Assembly (NCBI GenBank): GCA_947461325.1 | Contig: CANHLD010000052.1 | Location: forward strand, 1 to 10,585 | Direction: 5' to 3' | Origin: Comamonadaceae bacterium | Lineage (GTDB): Bacteria > Pseudomonadota > Gammaproteobacteria > Burkholderiales > Burkholderiaceae_C | DNA length: 10,585 bases | Shown here: positions 1 through 6,911 of the stretch, piece after piece | Numbering within the stretch: the stretch's first letter is position 1 | Layout of the letters: each line of letters opens with the position of its first letter | Translations under genes and position numbers: made by a program | Notes under the pieces: model-generated | What the model was told of the DNA's origin: nothing | What the model saw: only the letters and a program-made list of their open reading frames with translations | The model's database searches: none

Positions 1-1
1 C

Positions 2-1036
2 TTTAAAGCAGGCGAGTTCGATTACATACAGGCTTTCGTGGCACGCGAATGGGCGCGCGGCTACAAGGGCAAGCTGTTTGACAACGGGACGCTGATTAAA
101 AAAGAACTCAAGCACGGTAACGCCGGGGACTTTCAAGGCTTCATGTTCAACACGCGTTTGCCCAAGTTTCAGGACAAGCGGGTGCGACAAGCCATTACCT
201 TGGCCATGGACTATGAATGGATGAACCGCCAACTGTTTTATATGGCTTACACCCGGGTGCGGGGGTATTTTGTTGGCAGCGACTTTGAAGCCAAGCCGCT
301 GCCCGAGGCAGATGAATTGACTTTGCTTGAACCTTTGCGCAGCAAATTGCCGCCTGAGGTGTTCACTGAAGTCGCACCTTTACCGCCACAAACCAGCTTG
401 GATCCGGCCTCTGGCCATACCTTGCGTGACCATTTGCGTCTAGCGCGTGACCTGCTGTCGCAAGCAGGTTGGACCTACAAGGACGGCGCTTTGCGAAATG
501 CCAAAGGCGAGGCGTTCACCTTGGAGTTTTTGGATAACTCTGGGTCTATGGGCAGGGTGGTCACGCCTTACTCGAAAAATTTGGAAAAACTCGGCTTCAA
601 GGTGAACTACAAAGTGATTGATTTTGCGGTGTTGCAAAAGCGCATGGATGTGTTTGATTTTGAAATCATCAGCAACCGCATAGGCGGCAGTGAAGCCCCG
701 GGCACCGAATTGCTCGAGCGTTTCGGTTCCAAAGCCGCTGACACTGAAGGATCAAGCAACGTCATTGGCGTGAAAGACCCGGCGGTTGACGCTTTGTTGG
801 ACAAAGTGGTCGCCGCCCAAACCCGTCCGCAATTGGTGGCGGCTTTGAAGGCGCTAGACCGGGTACTGCGCCACGGTCATTACGCTGTGCCGCATTGGTA
901 TGGCAGCGTTCACCGGGTGGCTTGGCGCGCGGGACGCTTTGAGCAACCTGACATCACGCCGCGTTATTACCAGCCCGAGTTTTGGGTCACCTCCACCTGG
1001 TGGGCCAGCACCGCCAATCTTGTCGGACACGAATGA
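2..1036 (+). CDS. yejA: YejA-type periplasmic oligopeptide-binding protein of an ABC importer (C-terminal part, 5' end outside window)
   Basis: The reading frame is open to the left edge, so this is the C-terminal 344 residues of a protein that in E. coli is about 600 residues. A GTG at 38 is internal: residues before it (FKAGEFDYIQAF) continue the family sequence. The family (SBP_bac_5, extracellular solute-binding protein family 5) binds peptides in the periplasm and hands them to the YejB/YejE permease; in enterobacteria YejABEF takes up microcin C and affects resistance to antimicrobial peptides. Visible landmarks include FNTR followed by FQDKRVRQAITLAMDYEWMN (about nt 146-226), a QAGW element (461-472), the ALDRVL...VPHWY segment near 860-900 and a C-terminal TWWAS. 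These match the E. coli YejA C-terminus as I remember it. The signal peptide would lie outside the window. yejB starts one base after the stop. The peptide substrate cannot be told from this sequence. Confidence 0.93.
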   Translation, partial: FKAGEFDYIQAFVAREWARGYKGKLFDNGTLIKKELKHGNAGDFQGFMFNTRLPKFQDKRVRQAITLAMDYEWMNRQLFYMAYTRVRGYFVGSDFEAKPLPEADELTLLEPLRSKLPPEVFTEVAPLPPQTSLDPASGHTLRDHLRLARDLLSQAGWTYKDGALRNAKGEAFTLEFLDNSGSMGRVVTPYSKNLEKLGFKVNYKVIDFAVLQKRMDVFDFEIISNRIGGSEAPGTELLERFGSKAADTEGSSNVIGVKDPAVDALLDKVVAAQTRPQLVAALKALDRVLRHGHYAVPHWYGSVHRVAWRAGRFEQPDITPRYYQPEFWVTSTWWASTANLVGHE

Positions 1037-1037
1037 C

Positions 1038-2072
1038 ATGTTGATCTACATAATCAAGCGCTTGCTGCTCATGATTCCCACTCTATTTGGTATTTTGCTG
1101 CTGACTTTTGTGGTGATTCAGTTTGTGCCCGGCGGCCCGGTCGAGCAAATGGTGGCGCAATTACAAGGCCGTGATTCGGGCGGAGAGGGCGCTGCGGTCA
1201 GCGGTGCCGGTTACCGTGGCAGACAAGGTGTGGATGCTGAACGAATTGCGGAAATCAAGGCGCTTTACGGTTTTGACAAACCTCCGCTGGAGCGGTTCAT
1301 GCAAATGCTCGGGCAATTTGCAAGTTTCGATTTGGGCAAAAGTTTTTTCTATCCCAAAGATGTGTGGCAATTGGTGAAAGAGAAGTTGCCAGTCTCCATC
1401 AGTTTGGGTTTGTGGACTTTTTTCCTGAGCTATCTCGTGTCAGTGCCTTTGGGCATTGCCAAAGCGGTGCGCGCCGGTACTCGGTTTGACACCTTGACCA
1501 GTCTGGTGGTGTTGGTCGGCTATGCTATTCCCGGCTTTGTGCTTGGTGTGGCTTTGCTGGTGGTCTTTGGCGGCCAGTTGCAATGGTTTCCATTGCGCGG
1601 ACTGACCTCCAGCAATTGGGAAACTTTAAGCTGGGGCGCGAAAATCACAGACTATTTGTGGCACATCGCCATGCCCGTCACGGCCAGCGTGCTGGGCGCA
1701 TTTGCCGTCACCACCATGCTGACAAAGAATGCGTTTTTGGAAGAGATTGGCAAGCAATACGTGCTGACTGCGCGGGCCAAAGGTTTGTCTGAACGCAAAG
1801 TGCTGTGGAAGCATGTCATGCGCAATGCACTCATTCCTTTGGTCACTGGTTTTCCAGCAGCGTTCATTGGGGCTTTCTTTGCAGGTTCTTTGCTGATAGA
1901 GACTTTGTTTTCTTTGGACGGCTTGGGTTTGCTCAGCTATGAAAGCGTGATGCGGCGCGATTACCCCGTGGTGCTGGGCACTTTGTATTTATTCACCCTG
2001 ATCGGCTTGGTGACCAAGTTGATCAGCGACCTGTGTTACGTGTGGGTGGACCCGCGCGTGAAATTTGATTGA
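1038..2072 (+). CDS. yejB: YejB-type ABC oligopeptide transporter permease
   Basis: This is an inner-membrane permease subunit, 344 residues, that pairs with YejE to form the peptide channel. I chose ATG 1038, one base after the yejA stop, because it gives the typical N-terminus (MLIYIIKRLLLMIPT) with an immediate first membrane helix at about residues 8-28. The frame stays open upstream to 900, but that stretch overlaps yejA and is not membrane-like. A periplasmic segment (about 30-115) contains GYRGRQGVD and ALYGFDKPP. Further helices follow at about 120-142, 154-178, 208-230, 265-290 and 311-332. The cytoplasmic EAA loop that docks on the ATPase is at about 236-264 (ARAKGLSERKVLWKHVMRNA). 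The C-terminus (ISDLCYVWVDPRVKFD) is characteristic of YejB/DppB-type permeases. The protein is about 20 residues shorter than E. coli YejB, mostly in the glycine-rich loop at 42-62. There is no strong Shine-Dalgarno, so translation is probably coupled to yejA. Confidence 0.95.
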   Translation: MLIYIIKRLLLMIPTLFGILLLTFVVIQFVPGGPVEQMVAQLQGRDSGGEGAAVSGAGYRGRQGVDAERIAEIKALYGFDKPPLERFMQMLGQFASFDLGKSFFYPKDVWQLVKEKLPVSISLGLWTFFLSYLVSVPLGIAKAVRAGTRFDTLTSLVVLVGYAIPGFVLGVALLVVFGGQLQWFPLRGLTSSNWETLSWGAKITDYLWHIAMPVTASVLGAFAVTTMLTKNAFLEEIGKQYVLTARAKGLSERKVLWKHVMRNALIPLVTGFPAAFIGAFFAGSLLIETLFSLDGLGLLSYESVMRRDYPVVLGTLYLFTLIGLVTKLISDLCYVWVDPRVKFD

Positions 2073-2077
2073 CCCGC

Positions 2078-3124
2078 ATGGCGACTGTTTCTCTTTCCCC
2101 TTCCCAGTTGGCGTGGCGACGATTCAAGCGCAACCGCTTGGGCTTCGTCAGTCTGATTCTGTTTGCGATTCTGGTCGTCGTCAGTTTGGCGGCTGAATTG
2201 GTCAGCAATGACAAACCTTTGGTGGCGAGTTACCAAGGCCAGTTGTATTTCCCAATAGTGAAAAACCCGCCGGAAACTGTATTCGGTGGTGATTTCGAAA
2301 CCCCGACCGACTATTTCGATCCGTTCATCCGTCAGCAGTTCAAACAAGCCGGTAACTGGGCGATTTACCCGATCAATCCTTACCACCACGGCACCTTGAA
2401 TTACTTTGCCAAGGAGCCCAACCCGGCGCCTCCTTCGGCTGACAACTGGTTAGGCACAGACGATCGCGGCCGCGATTTGCTGGCTCGTTTGCTCTACGGT
2501 TTCCGGGTGTCGGTGTTGTTTGCGCTGGCGCTCACCTTCACCGGCACCATCCTCGGTGTAGTCACTGGTGCGATTCAAGGTTTTTTTGTTGGTAAAACAG
2601 ATTTGGCCATGCAGCGCTTCATTGAAATATGGGGCGCCATGCCTGAGTTGTATTTGCTCATCATTTTTTCAGCGGTGTTCGAGCCCAGCGTCAGCCTGTT
2701 GTTGATCTTGCTCAGCTTGTTCGGTTGGATGGGTTTGTCAGACTATGTGCGCGCCGAGTTTTTGCGCAACCGCCAGCTGGACTATGTGCGCGCCGCCCGC
2801 GCTTTGGGTTTGTCCAACTGGGCCATCATTTGGCGACATGTCTTGCCCAACAGCATGACACCGGTGGTCACGTTTTTACCGTTTCGCATGAGTGCAGCCA
2901 TTTTGTCTTTGACCAGTCTGGATTTTTTGGGACTGGGCGTGCCGCCCGGCACACCGAGCTTGGGTGAACTTTTGTCGCAAGGCAAAACCAATATCGATGC
3001 CTGGTGGATTTCCATCTCCACATTCGGCGTACTGGTGTTGACACTTTTGCTTCTCACTTTCATGGGCGACGCATTGCGTGACGCGCTCGATCCGCGCAAA
3101 TTGCAGCAGGAGACCGCGCCATGA
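2078..3124 (+). CDS. yejE: YejE-type ABC oligopeptide transporter permease
   Basis: This is the second inner-membrane permease of the Yej importer, 348 residues from ATG 2078 (E. coli YejE is about 340). A TTG at 2069 overlaps the yejB stop as TTGA and would add three residues (MTR); I prefer the ATG, but no strong Shine-Dalgarno separates the two. Domain order: an OppC-type N-terminal cytoplasmic stretch and first helix (about 21-43), and a large periplasmic insert (about 45-120) rich in aromatic and proline residues. Next comes the conserved WLGTDDRGRDLLARLLYG element (124-141) that precedes the permease core, then helices at about 144-170, 190-218, 262-285 and 311-330. The EAA loop is at about 226-258 (VRAARALGLSNWAIIWRHVLPNS). 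LDFLGLGVPPGTPSLGELL (281-299) is the hallmark C-terminal segment of DppC/OppC/YejE permeases. The stop overlaps the yejF start (ATGA). Confidence 0.94.
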   Translation: MATVSLSPSQLAWRRFKRNRLGFVSLILFAILVVVSLAAELVSNDKPLVASYQGQLYFPIVKNPPETVFGGDFETPTDYFDPFIRQQFKQAGNWAIYPINPYHHGTLNYFAKEPNPAPPSADNWLGTDDRGRDLLARLLYGFRVSVLFALALTFTGTILGVVTGAIQGFFVGKTDLAMQRFIEIWGAMPELYLLIIFSAVFEPSVSLLLILLSLFGWMGLSDYVRAEFLRNRQLDYVRAARALGLSNWAIIWRHVLPNSMTPVVTFLPFRMSAAILSLTSLDFLGLGVPPGTPSLGELLSQGKTNIDAWWISISTFGVLVLTLLLLTFMGDALRDALDPRKLQQETAP

Positions 3125-4725
3125 AGCCCATGCTCAGGGTTCATAACTTGCATATGTCGTTCCAAGGGCGCGAAGTCGTTCATGGCGTCACCTTTGAAAT
3201 CAAAGCCGGTGAAAAACTGGCACTTGTGGGCGAATCCGGCTCCGGCAAAACGGTGACGGCGCTTAGCCTGCTCGGTTTGGCTCGGGGCGCCTGGGTTCGC
3301 GGGGAAATCCGTTTTGAAGGCCGCGATTTGCTTCAACTGCAGGAGCACGAGTGGCTGGGTGTGCGCGGCAGCGACATCGCCATGGTGTTTCAAGAACCCA
3401 TGACCGCCTTGAACCCCTTGTTCACCATCGGCGATCAAATTTCCGAGGTGTTGCAGCTCAAAAAAGGAATGACCAGGCAGCAGGCTTGGACACGAGCCAT
3501 TGATTTGTTGACAGACACCGGCATCCCCGAGCCTGAGCGCCGGGTCAACAGCTACCCGCATCAACTCTCCGGCGGGCAACGCCAGCGAGCCATGATTGCC
3601 ATGGCATTGGCGGGTGAACCCAAGTTGCTGCTGGCAGACGAGCCAACCACCGCGCTGGATGTGTCCTTGCGCGGCCAGATTCTGGACTTGCTCGACAGCC
3701 TGCAAGAAAAACACGGTATGGCGATTTTGCTGATCACCCATGACTTGAACATGGTGCGTCGTTTCGCCAACCGCGTATTGGTCATGGAAAACGGCTACCT
3801 GGTCGAGCACGGCGATGTCAGCACGGTGTTGAGCCACCCGCAACACGCCTATACCCGCCGCTTGGTGGACAGCCAGCCTGAGCGCAATGTGTTCGAGCCC
3901 ACGGATGACGCACCGGTGTGCATGCTCGGCCAAGGGCTCAGAGTCTCATATCCGGTGCCGCGTGCCGGTTGGCGCGGTTGGTTCGGTCGTGGTGAGTTTG
4001 TGGCCTTGCAAGGTGCTGATTTCCATTTGAAATCCGGCCAGACACTGGGCATCATCGGTGAATCGGGCTCCGGCAAGTCTTCCCTGGCCTTGGCCGCGCT
4101 GGGATTGATACCGTTCAAAGGCGACTTGAAGATTGACAACCGGCAATGGCAGTTCAATGCCGCAGACGATCAGCCATTGCGCCGGGCCGTACAAGTGGTG
4201 TTCCAAGACCCGTTTTCTTCGCTGTCGCCGCGAATGACAGTGGAAGAGGTGGTGGGTGAGGGCTTGCTGGTGCATGCCCCCGACTTGAATGCGATGGACA
4301 GACAAACCAAGGTGTTAGCTGCTTTGCGCGAGGTCGGCATGGATGAGGAACAGTTCCCCGGCTTGCTGGCGCGCTATCCACATGAGTTTTCCGGCGGACA
4401 AAGGCAGCGTTTAGCCATTGCCCGGGCGCTGATTGTTCAGCCGCGCATGTTGGTGCTGGACGAACCGACCAGCGCCTTGGATGTGTCTATTCAAAAGCAG
4501 GTGCTGGGTTTGCTGCAGCGTTTGCAGCGTGACATGGGATTGAGCTATTTGCTCATCACCCATGACATTGAAGTCATACAGGCCATGGCGCACCATGTGC
4601 TGGTGCTCAAAGACGGTGTGGTGGTCGAGTCCGGCGGCATCGATCAGGTCACACGCCACCCCCAATCCTCATACACACGCACGCTTTTGGCTGCCTCTTA
4701 CCTCACAGCTGGCCAAACCACCTGA
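3121..4725 (+). CDS. yejF: YejF-type ABC transporter ATP-binding protein with two fused nucleotide-binding domains
   Basis: This ATPase powers the Yej peptide importer from the cytoplasmic face. It has 534 residues, close to E. coli YejF (about 530), and carries two complete ATP-binding cassettes in tandem, so a single chain supplies both sites. Cassette 1: Walker A GESGSGKT at 37-44, Q-loop Q91 (VFQEP), signature LSGGQRQ 149-155, Walker B LLLADEP 169-175, H-loop H207. Cassette 2: Walker A GESGSGKS 313-320, Q362 (VFQDP), signature FSGGQRQ 423-429, Walker B LVLDEP 444-449, H481. All catalytic residues look intact in both halves. Each cassette is followed by the oligopeptide-transporter tail motif (HPQHAYTRRLV 240-250 and HPQSSYTRTLL 513-523). 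The start is supported by AGGAG at 3108-3112, 8 bases before the ATG, and by the 4-base overlap with yejE. An intrinsic terminator follows 33 bases after the stop. Confidence 0.96.
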   Translation: MKPMLRVHNLHMSFQGREVVHGVTFEIKAGEKLALVGESGSGKTVTALSLLGLARGAWVRGEIRFEGRDLLQLQEHEWLGVRGSDIAMVFQEPMTALNPLFTIGDQISEVLQLKKGMTRQQAWTRAIDLLTDTGIPEPERRVNSYPHQLSGGQRQRAMIAMALAGEPKLLLADEPTTALDVSLRGQILDLLDSLQEKHGMAILLITHDLNMVRRFANRVLVMENGYLVEHGDVSTVLSHPQHAYTRRLVDSQPERNVFEPTDDAPVCMLGQGLRVSYPVPRAGWRGWFGRGEFVALQGADFHLKSGQTLGIIGESGSGKSSLALAALGLIPFKGDLKIDNRQWQFNAADDQPLRRAVQVVFQDPFSSLSPRMTVEEVVGEGLLVHAPDLNAMDRQTKVLAALREVGMDEEQFPGLLARYPHEFSGGQRQRLAIARALIVQPRMLVLDEPTSALDVSIQKQVLGLLQRLQRDMGLSYLLITHDIEVIQAMAHHVLVLKDGVVVESGGIDQVTRHPQSSYTRTLLAASYLTAGQTT

Positions 4726-4739
4726 TTAGCGGTTACAAT
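4710..4739 (+). promoter_or_regulatory. Candidate sigma70-type promoter for the rimP operon
   Basis: A good -10 hexamer TACAAT lies at 4734-4739. A weak -35 candidate TGGCCA (4 of 6 matches to TTGACA) lies at 4710-4715, an 18-base spacer away, inside the last codons of yejF. Transcription would begin at about 4746, giving a leader of roughly 60 bases before the rimP GTG. The position fits an operon that needs its own promoter next to an upstream operon closed by a terminator. The call rests on pattern only; the -35 is poor and the start site is unmapped. Confidence 0.5.
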
Positions 4740-4757
4740 AGCAGGCAAATGAACGAT

Positions 4758-4790
4758 AACGGGCGGACATCCCAACCGCCCGTTTTTTTT
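4758..4790 (+). terminator. Intrinsic (Rho-independent) terminator between yejF and rimP
   Basis: A perfect 9-bp inverted repeat, AACGGGCGG (4758-4766) and CCGCCCGTT (4776-4784), encloses a 9-base loop and runs into eight consecutive T (4783-4790). Seven of the nine pairs are G-C. This is a textbook intrinsic terminator for + strand transcription; the other strand has no matching U-tract, so it does not look bidirectional. It closes the yej operon. Because the candidate rimP promoter lies upstream, it would also sit in the rimP leader and may attenuate that operon. Confidence 0.9.
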
Positions 4791-4795
4791 GGTCG

Positions 4796-4800
4796 GGTGA
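4796..4800 (+). promoter_or_regulatory. Ribosome binding site supporting the rimP GTG start
   Basis: GGTGA matches the 3' half of the full Shine-Dalgarno consensus AGGAGGTGA and lies 6 bases before GTG 4807. It decides in favour of the GTG, since there is no in-frame ATG near the expected N-terminus. Confidence 0.55.
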
Positions 4801-4806
4801 AAAGCG

Positions 4807-5385
4807 GTGGCATTGCAAGACATCATTGAACAAACCGTCAGCGGGCTGGGTTACCAGTTGGTAGAAATTGAACGCTCAGCCGGCGGCTTGTTGCGCATCA
4901 CTATCGATTTGCCTTGGCAAGCCGGGCAGCCCGAACAGTTCGTGCAGGTCGAGGATTGCGAAAAAGTCACGCGGCAAATGCAGTTTGTGCTGGAAGTCGA
5001 AGGCACTGCCTACAGCCGTTTGGAGGTTTCCTCCCCGGGCATAGACCGGCCCTTGCGTTCAGAAAACGATTTTTTGCGTTTTGTCGGTGAGCAAATCGAC
5101 TTGACGTTGAAAGCGCCCATGGGGGCGGCGGCGGGTGGCTTGGTGGCTGCCAACCGCAAAAAATTCCGGGGTGTGCTGGAAACCACAGACACACCTCAGA
5201 CCTGGCAAATCACCTGGCGTGAAGAGCCGCCGAGCAAGCCGGGTATGCGGCCGGCTCGGGTCAATAAGAACTTGCCAGTGCAAGCGTTGCAGTTCACCTT
5301 GAGCGAATTGCGTGACGCCCGACTGGCGCCGATTGTGAATTTCAAGGGCAGAAGGCCCGCTGAGAACAGGAGTGAAGAATCATGA
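4807..5385 (+). CDS. rimP: Ribosome maturation factor RimP
   Basis: RimP binds the assembling 30S subunit in the cytoplasm and helps its late maturation. The product has 192 residues and starts with GTG. The N-terminal alpha/beta domain (about 1-83) holds GLGYQLVEIER, the VEDCEKVTRQ segment and the family signature LEVSSPGIDRPL (72-83). The C-terminal SH3-like domain (about 88-180) begins RFVGEQIDLTLK, contains NRKKFRG (116-122) and ends ELRDARLAPIVNFKGR. E. coli RimP has about 150 residues; the extra length here comes from an Ala/Gly stretch at 105-114, a Pro/Arg-rich loop at about 137-158 and a short charged tail. To my knowledge such a longer C-terminal domain is usual in Burkholderiales. 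Its stop overlaps the nusA start (ATGA), as expected for the conserved rimP-nusA-infB operon. No tRNA gene (E. coli has metY) precedes it within the window. Confidence 0.95.
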   Translation: MALQDIIEQTVSGLGYQLVEIERSAGGLLRITIDLPWQAGQPEQFVQVEDCEKVTRQMQFVLEVEGTAYSRLEVSSPGIDRPLRSENDFLRFVGEQIDLTLKAPMGAAAGGLVAANRKKFRGVLETTDTPQTWQITWREEPPSKPGMRPARVNKNLPVQALQFTLSELRDARLAPIVNFKGRRPAENRSEES

Positions 5386-6887
5386 ATCGCGAAATGCTGA
5401 TGCTGGTAGATGCCATCTCCCGCGAAAAAAATGTCGAGCGTGATCTGGTGTTTGGTGCGGTCGAATCCGCGCTCGCGCAAGCGACTAAAAAATTATTGCA
5501 AGCCGATAAAGAAAATCCGGTAGAAGATGCAGACATCCGCGTGTCCATCGACCGTGACTCCGGCGAATACGAAACCTTCCGCCGCTGGATGGTGGTGTCA
5601 GATGAGTCCGGATTGCAAAACCCGGATGCCGAAGAAATGCTCATGGACGCCAAAGAGCGTCTGGCAGACATTGAGGTCGGCGAGTACATCGAAGAAAGCA
5701 TTGCTTCGTTGCCCATCGGTCGTATCGGCGCGATGGCTGCCAAGCAAGTCATCTTGCAAAAAATCCGTGACGCCGAGCGTGAAATGCTGTTGTCAGACTT
5801 TTTGGCGCGCGGCGACAAAATCTTTGTCGGCAGCGTCAAGCGCATGGACAAAGGTGACATTATTGTTGAGAGCGGCCGCGTTGAAGGCCGTTTGCGTCGC
5901 ACTGAAATGATCCCCAAAGAAAATCTGCGCAATGCAGACCGAGTGCGCGCCATGATCATGGAAGTCGACACCACCTTGCGCGGTGCGCCCATCATTTTGT
6001 CGCGCTCCGCCCCGGAATTCATGATCGAGTTGTTCCGTCAGGAAGTGCCTGAAATCGAACAAGGCTTGCTGGAGATCAAATCCTGCGCCCGAGACCCCGG
6101 TTCGCGCGCCAAGATCGCTGTTATCTCCCACGACAAACGCGTCGACCCGATCGGCACCTGTGTCGGTGTGCGCGGTACGCGTGTCAATGCGGTCACCAAC
6201 GAACTCGCCGGTGAACGCGTCGACATTGTGTTGTGGAGCGAAGACCCGGCGCAGTTTGTCATCGGCGCGTTGGCGCCAGCCAATGTCAGTTCCATCGTGG
6301 TTGATGAAGAAAAACACGCCATGGACGTGGTGGTTGACGATGAAAACCTGGCCATGGCCATCGGTCGTGGCGGCCAAAACGTGCGTCTTGCTTCTGACCT
6401 CACTGGCTGGAAGATCAACATCATGGATGCAGCTGAATCTGCCCAAAAATCTGCCAACGAAACCGAAGGTTTGCGCGCCCTTTTTGTCGCCAAACTCGAC
6501 GTGGATCAGGAGGTTGCAGACATTCTGATTGAAGAAGGTTTCACCAGTCTGGAAGAAGTGGCTTATGTGCCCTTGCAGGAAATGTTGGAAATTGAAAGTT
6601 TTGACGAAGACACAGTGAACGAATTGCGGGCCCGTGCCAAAGATGCTTTGTTGACCATGGAAATTGCCATGGAAGAAAGCGTCGAGGAAGTCTCTCAGGA
6701 CCTGAGAGATCTTGAAGGCCTGGATGCTGAATTGATTGCCAAGCTGTCTATGGGTGGTGTGCAAACCCGTGACGATTTGGCCGATTTGGCGGTGGACGAA
6801 CTGGTGGACATCACCGGTCAGTCTGAAGATGAAGCAAAAACTTTGATCCTGAAGGCGCGCGAACATTGGTTCGCGGGTCAAGCGTAA
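5382..6887 (+). CDS. nusA: Transcription termination/antitermination factor NusA
   Basis: NusA binds RNA polymerase and nascent RNA and controls pausing, termination and antitermination. The product has 501 residues, near the E. coli length of 495. Domains in order: N-terminal RNA polymerase-binding domain (about 1-137, beginning MNREMLMLVDAISREK); S1 domain (about 140-206); KH1 with a GVRG loop at 262-265; KH2 with GRGGQNVRLA at 328-337; then two acidic helical repeats (about 363-425 and 438-497). Such C-terminal repeats are the proteobacterial AR1/AR2 modules that contact the polymerase alpha C-terminal domain and lambda N in E. coli. The start is supported by AGGAG at 5368-5372, 9 bases upstream, and by the ATGA overlap with rimP. 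In E. coli NusA represses its own operon, so the upstream leader terminator may be relevant; that link is inference here. Confidence 0.98.
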   Translation: MNREMLMLVDAISREKNVERDLVFGAVESALAQATKKLLQADKENPVEDADIRVSIDRDSGEYETFRRWMVVSDESGLQNPDAEEMLMDAKERLADIEVGEYIEESIASLPIGRIGAMAAKQVILQKIRDAEREMLLSDFLARGDKIFVGSVKRMDKGDIIVESGRVEGRLRRTEMIPKENLRNADRVRAMIMEVDTTLRGAPIILSRSAPEFMIELFRQEVPEIEQGLLEIKSCARDPGSRAKIAVISHDKRVDPIGTCVGVRGTRVNAVTNELAGERVDIVLWSEDPAQFVIGALAPANVSSIVVDEEKHAMDVVVDDENLAMAIGRGGQNVRLASDLTGWKINIMDAAESAQKSANETEGLRALFVAKLDVDQEVADILIEEGFTSLEEVAYVPLQEMLEIESFDEDTVNELRARAKDALLTMEIAMEESVEEVSQDLRDLEGLDAELIAKLSMGGVQTRDDLADLAVDELVDITGQSEDEAKTLILKAREHWFAGQA

Positions 6888-6911
6888 CGGTCATGAAGAG
6901 GAACACCACAG

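Larger units (their letters stand above)
4749..4829 (+). other. Possible 26-codon upstream ORF in the rimP leader (doubtful)
   Basis: An ATG at 4749 opens a 26-codon frame (beginning MNDNGRTSQP) that passes through the whole terminator hairpin and its U-tract and stops at TGA 4827-4829, 20 bases inside rimP in another frame. Only a weak AGCAGG-like purine run precedes it, and the ATG would lie only about 3 bases from the predicted transcription start. It is recorded because a ribosome here would disrupt the hairpin. It may equally be a chance frame; I see no recognisable peptide. Confidence 0.12.

Noticed and set aside
900..1037. N-terminal extension of YejB by 46 residues
   Set aside because: The extension overlaps the conserved yejA C-terminus and is Pro/Gly/Ser-rich and not membrane-like. 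ATG 1038 gives the expected permease N-terminus.
2782..3933. A 383-codon open frame on the - strand across the yejE/yejF boundary
   Set aside because: It is antisense to two well-supported genes. Its sequence reflects the reverse complement of ABC ATPase motifs (for example LALPAGELMRV opposite the LSGGQRQ region), a known source of false gene calls, and it has a His/Gln-rich composition typical of the antisense of TTG- and GTG-rich coding DNA.
4726..4806. A tRNA gene (metY-like) or other RNA gene before rimP
   Set aside because: The gap is about 80 bases, is largely filled by the terminator, and shows no cloverleaf or T-loop (GGTTCGAATCC-like) sequence.
5793..6881. A 362-codon open frame on the - strand opposite nusA
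   Set aside because: It is a shadow of nusA, lies entirely within it, and has an abnormal His/Phe/Gln-rich composition with no recognisable domain. NusA itself is unambiguous.
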